DNA of 64,000 bases, from contig NZ_CP049258.1 in the NCBI RefSeq assembly GCF_011046735.1, positions 3,428,001 to 3,492,000 on the forward strand. The letters run 5' to 3'. Source of the DNA: Nordella sp. HKS 07 (GTDB lineage Bacteria; Pseudomonadota; Alphaproteobacteria; Rhizobiales; Aestuariivirgaceae). The notes under the pieces were generated by a model. That model searched no databases. It was not told the origin of the DNA and saw only the letters and a list, made by a program, of their open reading frames with translations. Below, piece after piece: positions 16,291-24,056 of the stretch. Within the stretch, counting starts at the first letter, position 1; every line of letters starts with the position of its first letter. The translations under genes were made by a program, and so were the position numbers.

Positions 16291-16563
16291 TTACAGCTTC
16301 ACGCTGTCGAACGTGCCGGCTTGGCAGCTCTTCAGAAATTCGCCGGACTGGAGGGACTTGCCCTGGCTGTCCATGGGCTTTTCCTTCGCAACGTTCATTG
16401 CGTCGATAAAGGGCTTGGCTTCCTTGCCATCCATTTTGCCGTCGCTATTGACATCGGCCTTCTTCCAGGTCGCTTGGCAATCAGCCTGCGACATCGTCGC
16501 CATGGCCAAAGGTGCAAAGGAGATGCTGGCAACGAGCATGCTCGCTACGAGAAACGTTTTCAT
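16291..16563 (-). CDS. Small exported EF-hand protein
   Basis: 90 residues: a signal peptide (MKTFLVASMLVASISFAPLA, cleaved near AMA-TM), then an EF-hand calcium loop DVNSDGKMDGKEA within helices (about residues 36-48), and two cysteines likely forming a disulfide. Related rhizobial proteins are small periplasmic calcium-binding proteins of unknown role. The start at 16563 is chosen because the signal peptide begins there; the frame extends upstream without homologous character. It sits 73 bases upstream of the exported gene at 16217 on the same strand. Confidence 0.85.
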   Translation of the reverse strand: MKTFLVASMLVASISFAPLAMATMSQADCQATWKKADVNSDGKMDGKEAKPFIDAMNVAKEKPMDSQGKSLQSGEFLKSCQAGTFDSVKL

Positions 16564-16815
16564 GTGTCCTGTTGGGTTATGGCGCCGAGGGGTCAGATGC
16601 GCCGATGTGGGAGAGACCCTGTTATGTAAATTGCCCACGGGGTAGAAGGTTCCCAAGCCAGGCAAGTATATATTCACTGCGCTGACCTACCGCGAGGTGA
16701 GCAATTGTGCACAGCCCACTCCCGGAAATGGGCCTAGATTGGCGGTTGCGAAGTCGACGGGACCATCGGGCAGCGGATTATTTCCGCGCCCCCCGAAACT
16801 TCTGAAAGGATTGAT

Positions 16816-17973
16816 GTGCAAAATTCCAAACGGCTGGTATTTCCAGCCGACATGCCGGTCTTGGCCCGCAGCAAGCTGTTAGAGAACAGCGTCGACGGGC
16901 GCGGCCTCGCCCAGGCGATCGTAGATACAGTCCGCGACCCCCTACTGGTACTCGACAAGGACCTGCGTGTCGTTTCAGCAAACCGCTCATTCTACCTGAC
17001 CTTCAAAATGAGCCATCAGGACGTTCAGAATCGTCCGCTCTATCTGTTGGGCGAGGGCGAGTGGAATATCCCCGAGCTTCGGCTGCTGTTGAAGAATATC
17101 GCGCCGCGGCAGGCGGTCATCGAAGCGTACGAAGTCGAGCGCGAGTTTGCCGGATTGGGGCGGCGCGTCATGCTGCTCAATGCCCGCAAAATATTCTATC
17201 TGGAAAGTGCTCACGACACAATTCTCCTGGCCATCGAGGATATCACCGGACGGCGCGCCATAGAGCGTGAAGTGAACGACTTCCTGCATCAGAAGGATAT
17301 CCTGCTGCGGGAGATGCGCCACCGTGTTGCCAACAGCTTGCAGATCATCGCCAGTATTCTCCTCATCAAGGCGCGCGCGGTGCGCTCGGAAGAGACCCGG
17401 CTGCATCTTCAGGATGCGCATAAAAGGGTCATGTCGGTTGCGGCGATGCAGACGCATCTGCATGCCGCCGAACCTGGGGCTATGATCGAGCTCGGCCCGT
17501 ATCTGACCCGGCTGTGCGAGACGCTGGCGAACTCGATGATCGGAAATCGCAGGCCGGTATCATTGACGGTGCACGTCGAAGACGCCACCGCCTCTTCCAG
17601 TCAGGCCGTCAGCATCGGGTTGATCGTCACGGAACTCGTCATAAATGCCTTGAAGCATGCATTTCCGGATGACTGTACAGGCGGCACGGTCACCGTCACC
17701 TATCAGCTGGCGGAGCCCAATTGGCGGCTTTCGGTTTCCGACAACGGCATTGGCAGGCCGGAGGGTACTCTGGACAAGCTGGTCCCTGGACTGGGCACGA
17801 CCATCGTCGAAGCGCTGGCCAGACAGCTGGATGCCCATGTCGAGGCCTTGATGACTCCGCTCGGCACGACGGTGTCGGTCACCAAGGGAATATTCGTGTC
17901 GCGCCTGGCTGCGTCGACGCCCGTTCGGCCCGACCCAGGCTCCTGCGGCGCCCGCGATTTACCAGGGGTATGA
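16816..17973 (+). CDS. PAS-containing sensor histidine kinase (HisKA_2 / HWE type)
   Basis: 385-residue cytoplasmic kinase without membrane segments. A PAS domain (about residues 30-150) starts IVDTVRDPLLVLDKDLRVVS. The phosphoacceptor helix carries LLREMRHRVANSLQIIASIL with the His at about 175. The ATPase domain has ELVINALKHAFP (N box) and VSDNGIGRPEG (G1 box). This class commonly feeds the PhyR-EcfG general stress pathway in Alphaproteobacteria, though neither partner is in the window. The start is GTG 16816 with GAAAGGA upstream. A duplicated 70-base element begins at its stop codon. Confidence 0.9.
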   Translation: MQNSKRLVFPADMPVLARSKLLENSVDGRGLAQAIVDTVRDPLLVLDKDLRVVSANRSFYLTFKMSHQDVQNRPLYLLGEGEWNIPELRLLLKNIAPRQAVIEAYEVEREFAGLGRRVMLLNARKIFYLESAHDTILLAIEDITGRRAIEREVNDFLHQKDILLREMRHRVANSLQIIASILLIKARAVRSEETRLHLQDAHKRVMSVAAMQTHLHAAEPGAMIELGPYLTRLCETLANSMIGNRRPVSLTVHVEDATASSSQAVSIGLIVTELVINALKHAFPDDCTGGTVTVTYQLAEPNWRLSVSDNGIGRPEGTLDKLVPGLGTTIVEALARQLDAHVEALMTPLGTTVSVTKGIFVSRLAASTPVRPDPGSCGARDLPGV

Positions 17974-18040
17974 GCGAAATTGAACATCGCGTTCGATGGA
18001 AACGGCGCAATGTGGCCTCATGGAGTCTGACAATTCGCCT
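17971..18040. repeat. Intergenic element, copy 1 (pair with 20971-21040)
   Basis: Seventy bases that match 20971-21040 without gaps at 49 positions by hand count, including the identical AACGGCGCAA (18001-18010), TGGAG and the near-identical ATTGAACATCGC. It starts at the histidine-kinase stop and leads into the small membrane peptide at 18081. Identity in non-coding DNA suggests a shared promoter/leader or RNA element. Confidence 0.55.
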
Positions 18041-18080
18041 TGCGTTATCACCGCCTGGCGCGCACTTCCAGGAGGCGAAC

Positions 18081-18167
18081 ATGACCACCAATTCTCTGCT
18101 CATCATAGTCCTTATCCTCATCTTGCTCGGCGGCGGCGGCTGGTATGGCCGTGGACGCTGGTATTAA
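18081..18167 (+). CDS. DUF3309-like 28-residue membrane peptide
   Basis: Starts MTTNSLLIIVLILILLGGGG and ends GRGRWY: one membrane helix followed by a Gly-rich basic tail, the layout of DUF3309 peptides that are widespread in Alphaproteobacteria. AGGAGG at 18070-18075 is a strong ribosome binding site, five bases before the ATG. Function unknown. It is preceded by the duplicated element, which may be its leader. Confidence 0.75.
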   Translation: MTTNSLLIIVLILILLGGGGWYGRGRWY

Positions 18168-18318
18168 GCAAGCTTCCGTAAGTGACAACGTATCGCACAT
18201 CAAGCGTGACCGCATGAATGCGTCGCCGGGTGCGCTTCCGGGCGTAGTGGAGTTACGTCACTTCGCCGACAAGTAACCTCGTCCGAAGCAGGCCATCGGT
18301 GTGATGAACTATGCTTGA

Positions 18319-18585
18319 TCAGGAAAAATCCGCCGGTGTCAGTGTGTAAGAACCTTCCCGGCGTCGTCCGTAAAGACGAACCGCGACCGCGTAGATCCGA
18401 TCGCGATGACGGTCGAATGTCGTGAGAAGGGCTGCTCCGCCTTTCCTGGCGATAGCGTCGAGGGCCCAAAGCGCTTCCTCCTCGACGAAAAACGGCCTTT
18501 CCAGCGCGCCGTCATAGCCGGAAAACCGCACGCAACGGCGCGTCGCATCATATCGGCGGCTGAGATTTGGAAATTCTATTGCCAT
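18319..18585 (-). CDS. DUF1488 family protein
   Basis: 88-residue cytoplasmic protein starting MAIEFPNLSRRYDATRRCVR, the characteristic opening of the DUF1488 family, followed by the conserved GYDGALERPFFVEEEALWAL. The family is frequent in Hyphomicrobiales and has no settled function. The start at 18585 is taken at the conserved MAIEF; a longer reading to 18609 is possible. Neighbouring stress-type genes suggest a similar setting, but no direct evidence links them. Confidence 0.85.
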   Translation of the reverse strand: MAIEFPNLSRRYDATRRCVRFSGYDGALERPFFVEEEALWALDAIARKGGAALLTTFDRHRDRIYAVAVRLYGRRREGSYTLTPADFS

Positions 18586-18628
18586 TTTCCACCATACTGT
18601 TTTTCGCATGCCTTTGAAGCGAAGGCTT

Positions 18629-19018
18629 TCAAAAGCCCGGTATCGGCCCTGTTGTTCTGAACTCGGCCCTATCTGAACCCAACCGTGTCAAAAGTATCGG
18701 GATGCGGCGTCCGTCGCTGATCTGCAGCGTATGCTCGCTGTCCATGAAAGTCTCATGGAGAAGATCGCCCTCTCTCAGGATGAGCCCGTCGCCCACTTGA
18801 GTTCCGTGGGCTTGCCGGACGGGAAGATGGTAACGCACCGCGCCCACCTGGCCGGTGCTGGAATGGAGAACACCGGCACCTGACAGGGTTGCCAATGAGT
18901 GCTTCGTCAGGCGCCTGCGCGCCAGCGCCGGGCTTTGCGTCGCCTGCCCTGCCGACGGGTGAAGCGTAAATTCTGCCTTTGACGTGTTTTCGCGAAGCTC
19001 ATAGCCGGAGAACATCAT
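18629..19018 (-). CDS. Hypothetical protein
   Basis: Up to 129 residues from ATG 19018 (MMFSGYELRENTSKAEF); a longer non-ATG start at 19078 exists. The C-terminal half is the better conserved-looking part, with LREGDLLHETFMDSEHTLQI and IPILLTRLGSDRAEFRTTGP, a small beta-rich pattern. The middle is basic. No domain recognised. It lies upstream of the DUF1488 gene on the same strand, 43 bases away, so the two may share a transcript. Confidence 0.5.
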   Translation of the reverse strand: MMFSGYELRENTSKAEFTLHPSAGQATQSPALARRRLTKHSLATLSGAGVLHSSTGQVGAVRYHLPVRQAHGTQVGDGLILREGDLLHETFMDSEHTLQISDGRRIPILLTRLGSDRAEFRTTGPIPGF

Positions 19019-19064
19019 TTCCCGAGGGGAGCTGTCGCTGCGTCTCGCGGGTTGGCGGGGCATT

Positions 19065-19172
19065 CTACCAGCTGCCAAAGAAAATGGCGGCGAGAGCTAT
19101 GAACATCGCTATCACGGAGAAAATCGTAATGTCATTGGGCTGAATATTGAGCCAAGCGAACACCTTTTTCAT
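19065..19172 (-). CDS. 35-residue membrane peptide
   Basis: Encodes MKKVFAWLNIQPNDITIFSV followed by a strongly hydrophobic IAMFIALAAIFFGSW: a short amphipathic head and one membrane helix ending in Trp. AGGAAGGA lies about ten bases before the ATG. It is shorter than usual gene-calling limits, but composition and ribosome binding site support it. Third tiny membrane peptide of the 5-20 kb region. Confidence 0.55.
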   Translation of the reverse strand: MKKVFAWLNIQPNDITIFSVIAMFIALAAIFFGSW

Positions 19173-19294
19173 TTGAGGTGATCCTTCCTCAACGAATATG
19201 GTGATTCCGCCTGTCACATACAATGCAAAGTCCGGATAAGGATGCGCGTTCGCTCTGCGCGTCGTCCATTTCGGCCCTGCCTGAAAGTCTGGTG

Positions 19295-20005
19295 TCAGCT
19301 TCGGCCTTCAGGTGGCGGGAGACCAGTCCGGATTTCGGGTTGCTCATGCAGGACGAGGTTCAGTAGCGAGCTGTGGACTTGGATGCCGCCTTCGATGCTG
19401 CCGTCATACTCTATTAGTCCTAGTTTCCTGAATTTGTTCATGAAAAAGCTAACTCGGGATCTGGTTGTGCCGATCATCTCCGCCAGCATTTCCTGGCTGA
19501 TCTTGGCGACGATGGGCTCCGGTTTTCCGTCCTTGCCAAAGTTGGCCAATAACAAAAGAAGGCGGGCGAGGCGTTTCTCGCTCGAATTGAAGAGCTGATC
19601 GACCAGGTCAGCTTCGACGCGGATGGTTCGACCCAGAAGATGAGCGATGAACATCTCGGAGAATGCCGGCTCATGATGGATGACGCGCACAACGGCCGCT
19701 TTGTCCAGGCGCATGATGGCGGACTCGACCATGGAAGTGACGGTCGTTATGCGTTGCGCCTGACCGGCAAGACAGGCCTCTCCGAAGAATTCGTTCGGAT
19801 CAAGGATGGCGATGACCGCCTCCTTGCCTTGCTCGGAAATGACAGTGATTTTGACCTTGCCTTTCTGAATGTAGAAGACCGCGTCGGCAGGGTCGCCCTG
19901 TGAGAAGATGATCTGGTCCTTGCGGTAGCTGGCAATGCTCCGGCCTTCGCCGACCTTGGCGAGAAAGGACTGGGGATCGAACAAAGGCTGTCGCTTGATC
20001 GTCAT
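19295..20005 (-). CDS. Crp/Fnr family transcriptional regulator
   Basis: 236 residues. The cyclic-nucleotide-binding-like beta roll (about residues 20-130) has IIFSQGDPADAVFYIQKGKVKI and FFGEACL. A dimer helix precedes a C-terminal winged helix with SQEMLAEMIGTTRSRVSFFMNKFRKLGL. There is no Cys cluster, so it is not an oxygen-sensing Fnr. This is the common rhizobial Crp/Fnr type of unknown effector. Divergent from the DUF892 gene across about 320 bases; control of that gene is possible but the stress promoter found there is a separate signal. Confidence 0.92.
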   Translation of the reverse strand: MTIKRQPLFDPQSFLAKVGEGRSIASYRKDQIIFSQGDPADAVFYIQKGKVKITVISEQGKEAVIAILDPNEFFGEACLAGQAQRITTVTSMVESAIMRLDKAAVVRVIHHEPAFSEMFIAHLLGRTIRVEADLVDQLFNSSEKRLARLLLLLANFGKDGKPEPIVAKISQEMLAEMIGTTRSRVSFFMNKFRKLGLIEYDGSIEGGIQVHSSLLNLVLHEQPEIRTGLPPPEGRS

Positions 20006-20270
20006 GGCGTTTTTCTTGCCCCAGCTCGCTGACGAGCGAACCCGTTATTATCACAAGATTATACGCGGTCAAAGTCGCCGGACAGGCGTTGCGATAACGT
20101 GACCGTGAAGTGAGCAGGAGTGCTCAGAGATCGATTTCCCAATGTGCAAAGGTACACTCACTCTCCATAGCAAGACGGTGTCCTGTAACCACACGGCGAA
20201 ATATCGAGACGGCGAGATCCGCGGTCAGCCGGAAACCGCTGCATGCATAAGCCACTAAGCTCCTGGAAAT

Positions 20271-20295
20271 GGAACTTAGGGTTGAGGAGAGGGTT
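20271..20295 (+). promoter_or_regulatory. EcfG-type (general stress sigma factor) promoter
   Basis: GGAAC (20271-20275), a 17-base spacer and GTT (20293-20295), followed 27 bases later by the DUF892 start codon. The alphaproteobacterial EcfG consensus is GGAAC-N16/17-CGTT; only the C is missing here. The position gives a short leader containing the AAGGAA ribosome binding site. Confidence 0.6.
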
Positions 20296-20322
20296 GCTCC
20301 CGCACACACAAAGGAAATTCAT

Positions 20323-20826
20323 ATGACCCTCAAGACACTCGACGATCTGTTCGAAGATACGTTGCGCGACATCTACTATGCTGAAAAGAAGCTCGTGAAG
20401 ACGCTTCCCAAAATGGCAAAGAAAGCCAGCGACAAGGAGCTTGCGCAAGCCTTCACGAACCACAAGATGGAAACGGAAGGCCAGGTGGCAAGGCTGGAAA
20501 AGATCTTTGAAATCATCGGAAAGCCTGCGCGCGGCAAGACCTGTGATGCGATGGACGGTCTCGTTGCAGAGGGTTCGAACATTATGGATGAAGCCGACAA
20601 TGACGGCGTCATGGATGCGGGCCTTATCGCCTCTGCTCAGGCGGTCGAGCACTACGAGATGGCGCGCTATGGCACGCTGATCGCCTGGGCCGATCAGCTT
20701 GATCTTCCTAAGGCCTCTTCCCTCCTGCAGGAAACGCTCGCGGAAGAGAAGGCGGCCGATAAACTGCTCAGTGATATCGCCGCCACGGCCAACCCTGCTG
20801 CGCAGCACGCTGAAGCTGCCGAATAG
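20323..20826 (+). CDS. DUF892 ferritin-like protein (YciE/YciF type)
   Basis: 167 residues, all helical, beginning MTLKTLDDLFEDTLRDIYYA, the DUF892 signature. Ferritin-like metal ligands are seen as Glu/His in AEKKLVKTLPKMA, NHKMETEGQVARLEKIFE and AVEHYEMARYG, and LAEEKAADKLL near the end. Members are induced by osmotic, desiccation or general stress. AAGGAA at 20311-20316 supports ATG 20323. A GGAAC-N17-GTT promoter upstream indicates EcfG control. Confidence 0.92.
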   Translation: MTLKTLDDLFEDTLRDIYYAEKKLVKTLPKMAKKASDKELAQAFTNHKMETEGQVARLEKIFEIIGKPARGKTCDAMDGLVAEGSNIMDEADNDGVMDAGLIASAQAVEHYEMARYGTLIAWADQLDLPKASSLLQETLAEEKAADKLLSDIAATANPAAQHAEAAE

Positions 20827-20970
20827 CGTCGCGATTAGTGGGATGTCGCATTCTATCTCTGCCGGATGAAAGGTCAGTGCTCTGCACTTGGCCTCAATCT
20901 CCGCAAGCTTCGATGAGTTCGAATTCGATGCCTTCGTCCGCGTGATCGAGATGAGTTTTATTAGGGAAGA

Positions 20971-21125
20971 TGAGCATAATTGACCATCGCACATAATAAA
21001 AACGGCGCAAGGTCTTCGGATGGAGACGAACGATTCCCCTGCGTTCGGCGGACTATCGCCCCCCGCGGCACAAGTCCAGTAGCTCCTGAGTAATAAAGGC
21101 CGCCTTTCCCCGAAGGCGGCCTTTT
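20971..21125 (+). ncRNA. Candidate small RNA: duplicated element (copy 2) ending in an intrinsic terminator
   Basis: Bases 20971-21040 repeat the element at 17971-18040, and a strong terminator follows at 21095-21125. No open frame with a ribosome binding site lies between them, unlike copy 1, which leads into a peptide gene. A terminator 270 bases after the DUF892 stop, with conserved sequence before it, would fit a short non-coding transcript of about 120-150 bases. The 5' end is not defined. Alternatively it is a long 3' tail of the DUF892 mRNA. Confidence 0.35.
21095..21125 (+). terminator. Rho-independent terminator
   Basis: Perfect 12-base stem AAAGGCCGCCTT (21095-21106) / AAGGCGGCCTTT (21113-21124) with a 6-base loop, ending in TTTT. 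It lies in the 506-base gap between the DUF892 gene and the TPR gene. Confidence 0.85.
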
Positions 21126-21332
21126 CATGAGGCGACAACCACCACTCGCTCCTGATGGTGCTCGTCCTTCGGCTCTCGGAATAGCGACCCAACGAGCCGC
21201 GCGCTAGCGAAATCCAGATCTGGACGGTGTGCGTTTTCCCACACTTTGCAGAAGCTTTGCATGCAAAAATAAATATTCAGATATGTAGCTGCGTGATCGC
21301 CGAGACATATCGCCAGGCAACGGAAACGGAGA

Positions 21333-24056
21333 ATGTCGATGCTCCGGAGTAGATGCCGACAGACCGGATTCGTATGGCTCACCCTCGCTCTTGTTTGCAT
21401 TGTTGGGGGAGCCGCTCTGGCGGAAGTGCGGTCTACATGCGGTATAGCTGCCGGCGAGAGCATTTCGGCGGGCGAAATCCAGATCAGGTGTGGGTTGACA
21501 TTGGAGCAGATCAAGGAGCTGTTTCAGTCGGATAGCGCCGCCGTAAACGCCCTGATCAATGTCTCGAAGAAGCTTGGTGTCAACGAACAGGCGATCAAGG
21601 GATTCCTGGAGACGATCAAGCGCGAGCAGGTTCCTGAAGAGAAGCTCGTCGAGACCTTCGCCACGATCGCAAAAGACTACCTCTCGCTCCTCAACGAAAG
21701 GCAGGCCATCACGACGGGCGGCCCGATGGCTCAGGAGCTTCTCGACCAGGCCGATGCCGCCATCGATGCGGGCCGGACCGCCGCGGCCAAGAGCCTGCTG
21801 GCAAAGGTGGTGGCGCTTCGCGACGAGCAACGCAAGAAGCGCGATGAGCTGCGCGAGGCACTGGACAGAGCGGACCTCGACGACGCGGCCGTTGACGAGC
21901 GTTCGGCCCGGCTCAGCCTGACGCAGCTTGATTACCGGACTGCGGCCCAGTTGTTCGAGCAGGCGGCGGGTAAAGTGCCGGCGGCGAATTGGAGGGAGCG
22001 TGGCGGCTATCTCCTCGAAGCAGCGAAAGCCCTGCAGACTTATGGCGATCAGAAGGGCGACAACGCGGCTCTCAGGCAATCGATCGCCACCTACCAGCGC
22101 ACATTGGTCGAGCGGACACGCGAACGCTCGCCTCTCGACTGGGCCCAGACCCAGAATAATCTCGGCAATGCGCTTTCGCGGCTTGGCGAGCGCGAGGGTG
22201 ACACGGCGCGGCTCGAGGAAGCGGTTGCGGCCTATCGCGCGGCGCTCGGGGAATGGACACGCGAGCGCATGTCGCTCCAATGGGCGATGATCCAGAACAA
22301 TCTGGGCGCTGTGCTTTCGATTCTCGGCGAGCGCGAGAGCGGCACGGCGCGGCTCGAGGAAGCGGTTGCCGCCTATCGCGCGACGCTGCAGGAATGGACA
22401 CGGCAGCGCATGTCGCTCAAATGGGCGATGATCCAGAACAATCTGGGTGCTGCGCTTTTGCGGCTCGGCGAGCGCGAGAGCGGCACGGCGCGGCTCGAGG
22501 AGGCGGTTGCCGCCTATCGCGCGGCGCTGGAGGAATGGACGCGCGAGCGGGCGCCGCTCGACTGGGCCATGACCCAGAACAATCTGGGCGCTGCGCTTCT
22601 AAGGCTCGGCGAGCGCGGGAGCGGCACAGCGCGGATCGAGGAGGCGGTTGCCGCCTATCGCGCGGCGCTGGAGGAATGGACGCGCGAACGCGCACCGCTC
22701 GACTGGGCCATGACCCAGAACAATCTCGGCAATGCGCTGTCAACGCTCGGCGAGCGCGAGAGCGGCACGCAGCGGCTCGAGGAGGCGGTCGCCGCCTATC
22801 GCGGGGCGTTGGAGGAAAGGACCCGTGAGCGGGTCCCCCTCGACTGGGCCACGACCCAGAACAACCTCGGCAATGTGCTTTGGACCCTTGGCGGGCGCGA
22901 GAGTGGCACGGCGCGGCTCGAGGCGGCGGTCGCCGCCTATCGCGCGGCGCTCGAGGAGGCGACACGCGAGCGCGTGCCGCTGCGATGGGCAGGGATCCAG
23001 AACAATCTCGGCAATGCGCTGTCGACGCTTGGTGGGCGCGAGAGCAGCACGGCGCGGCTCGAGGAGGCGGTGGCCGCCTATCGCGGGGCATTGGAAGAGA
23101 CGACCCGCGAGCGGGCGCCGCTCGACTGGGCCATGACCGAGAACAATCTTGGCAATGCGCTTACAACGCTCGGCGGGCGCGAGAATGGCACGCAGCGGTT
23201 CGAGGAAGCGGTTGCCGCCTATCGCGCCGCGCTGCAGGAGAGGACCCGTGAGCGGGTGCCCCTAGACTGGGCGGAGACCGAGCACAATCTCGGTAATGTG
23301 CTTCAGATGCTCGGTGGGCGCGAGGGCAGCACGACGCGGTTCGAGGAAGCGGTTGCCGCCTATCGCGCGGCCCTGGAGGAGTGGACGCGCGAGCGGGCGC
23401 CGTTCGACTGGGCCATGACGCAGAACAATCTTGGCAATGCGCTGTCGGCGCTCGGTATGAGCGACAGCGGCACTGAGCGGCTCGAAGAGGCGGTTGCCGC
23501 CCATCGCGCGGCCCTCGAGGAGACGACCCGTCAGCGGGCGCCGCTCGAATGGGCCACAGTCCAGAGCAACCTCGGCAATGCGCTTTCGCGGCTGGGCGAG
23601 CGCGAGAGTGGCACGGCGCGGCTTGAGGAAGCGGTTGCCGCCTATCGCGCGGCGCTGGAGGAGACGACGCGCGAGCGGGCGCCGCTCGACTGGGCCATGA
23701 TGCAGAACAATCTCGGCAACGCGCTATCGACGCTCGGCGGGCGTGAGAGCGGCACGGCGCGGCTCGAGGAGGCGGCGGCCGCCTATCGCGCGGCATTGGG
23801 AGAGACGACGCGCGAGCGGGCGCCGCTCGACTGGGCCATAACCCAGAACAATCTCGGCACGACGCAGCTCCTTCTTGGCGTTCGCACGCATTCGAGGGAA
23901 CTGATCAAAGCGGCAAATCTCGCGGTGCGATCGGCGTGGGCGTCTTATCGGTCCGAAGGCGAGGATTATGACGCCTACTTCGCCGAGAGGATCAAGCAGA
24001 TCGAGGACGAATTCGACAAACTGGGGGCGACGGCAAGTCCGGGAGACACGCAATGA
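21333..24056 (+). CDS. Exported TPR protein with 13 near-identical 47-residue repeats
   Basis: 907 residues. A hydrophobic N-terminal segment (FVWLTLALVCIVGGAALA) acts as signal peptide or anchor. Residues about 35-240 are a non-repetitive helical region. From about residue 268 there are 13 repeats of 47 residues, each with WAMTQNNLGNALSTLG, then LEEAVAAYRAALEEWTRE, the TPR-like pattern typical of kinesin-light-chain-type solenoids. The array should form a long superhelix for protein binding in the periplasm. The C-terminal cap has AYFAERIKQIEDEFDKLG. The stop overlaps the hydrolase start (ATGA), so the two proteins are made together. Repeat number may vary by recombination. Confidence 0.9.
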   Translation: MSMLRSRCRQTGFVWLTLALVCIVGGAALAEVRSTCGIAAGESISAGEIQIRCGLTLEQIKELFQSDSAAVNALINVSKKLGVNEQAIKGFLETIKREQVPEEKLVETFATIAKDYLSLLNERQAITTGGPMAQELLDQADAAIDAGRTAAAKSLLAKVVALRDEQRKKRDELREALDRADLDDAAVDERSARLSLTQLDYRTAAQLFEQAAGKVPAANWRERGGYLLEAAKALQTYGDQKGDNAALRQSIATYQRTLVERTRERSPLDWAQTQNNLGNALSRLGEREGDTARLEEAVAAYRAALGEWTRERMSLQWAMIQNNLGAVLSILGERESGTARLEEAVAAYRATLQEWTRQRMSLKWAMIQNNLGAALLRLGERESGTARLEEAVAAYRAALEEWTRERAPLDWAMTQNNLGAALLRLGERGSGTARIEEAVAAYRAALEEWTRERAPLDWAMTQNNLGNALSTLGERESGTQRLEEAVAAYRGALEERTRERVPLDWATTQNNLGNVLWTLGGRESGTARLEAAVAAYRAALEEATRERVPLRWAGIQNNLGNALSTLGGRESSTARLEEAVAAYRGALEETTRERAPLDWAMTENNLGNALTTLGGRENGTQRFEEAVAAYRAALQERTRERVPLDWAETEHNLGNVLQMLGGREGSTTRFEEAVAAYRAALEEWTRERAPFDWAMTQNNLGNALSALGMSDSGTERLEEAVAAHRAALEETTRQRAPLEWATVQSNLGNALSRLGERESGTARLEEAVAAYRAALEETTRERAPLDWAMMQNNLGNALSTLGGRESGTARLEEAAAAYRAALGETTRERAPLDWAITQNNLGTTQLLLGVRTHSRELIKAANLAVRSAWASYRSEGEDYDAYFAERIKQIEDEFDKLGATASPGDTQ
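22134..23873 (+). repeat. Tandem 141-bp coding repeat
   Basis: The segment coding for DWA-x-TQNNLG recurs with an exact 141-base period: CTCGAC starts at 22134 and at 23826, which is 12 periods. Thirteen units are present, differing by a few substitutions but with no indels, so purifying selection or gene conversion keeps the frame. It is part of the TPR gene, not a CRISPR or satellite. Confidence 0.9.

Noticed and set aside
22134-23873. Regular repeat array that could be taken for a CRISPR or satellite
   Set aside because: The period is 141 bases with no unique spacers, the whole array is one open frame, and it encodes TPR-like repeats.
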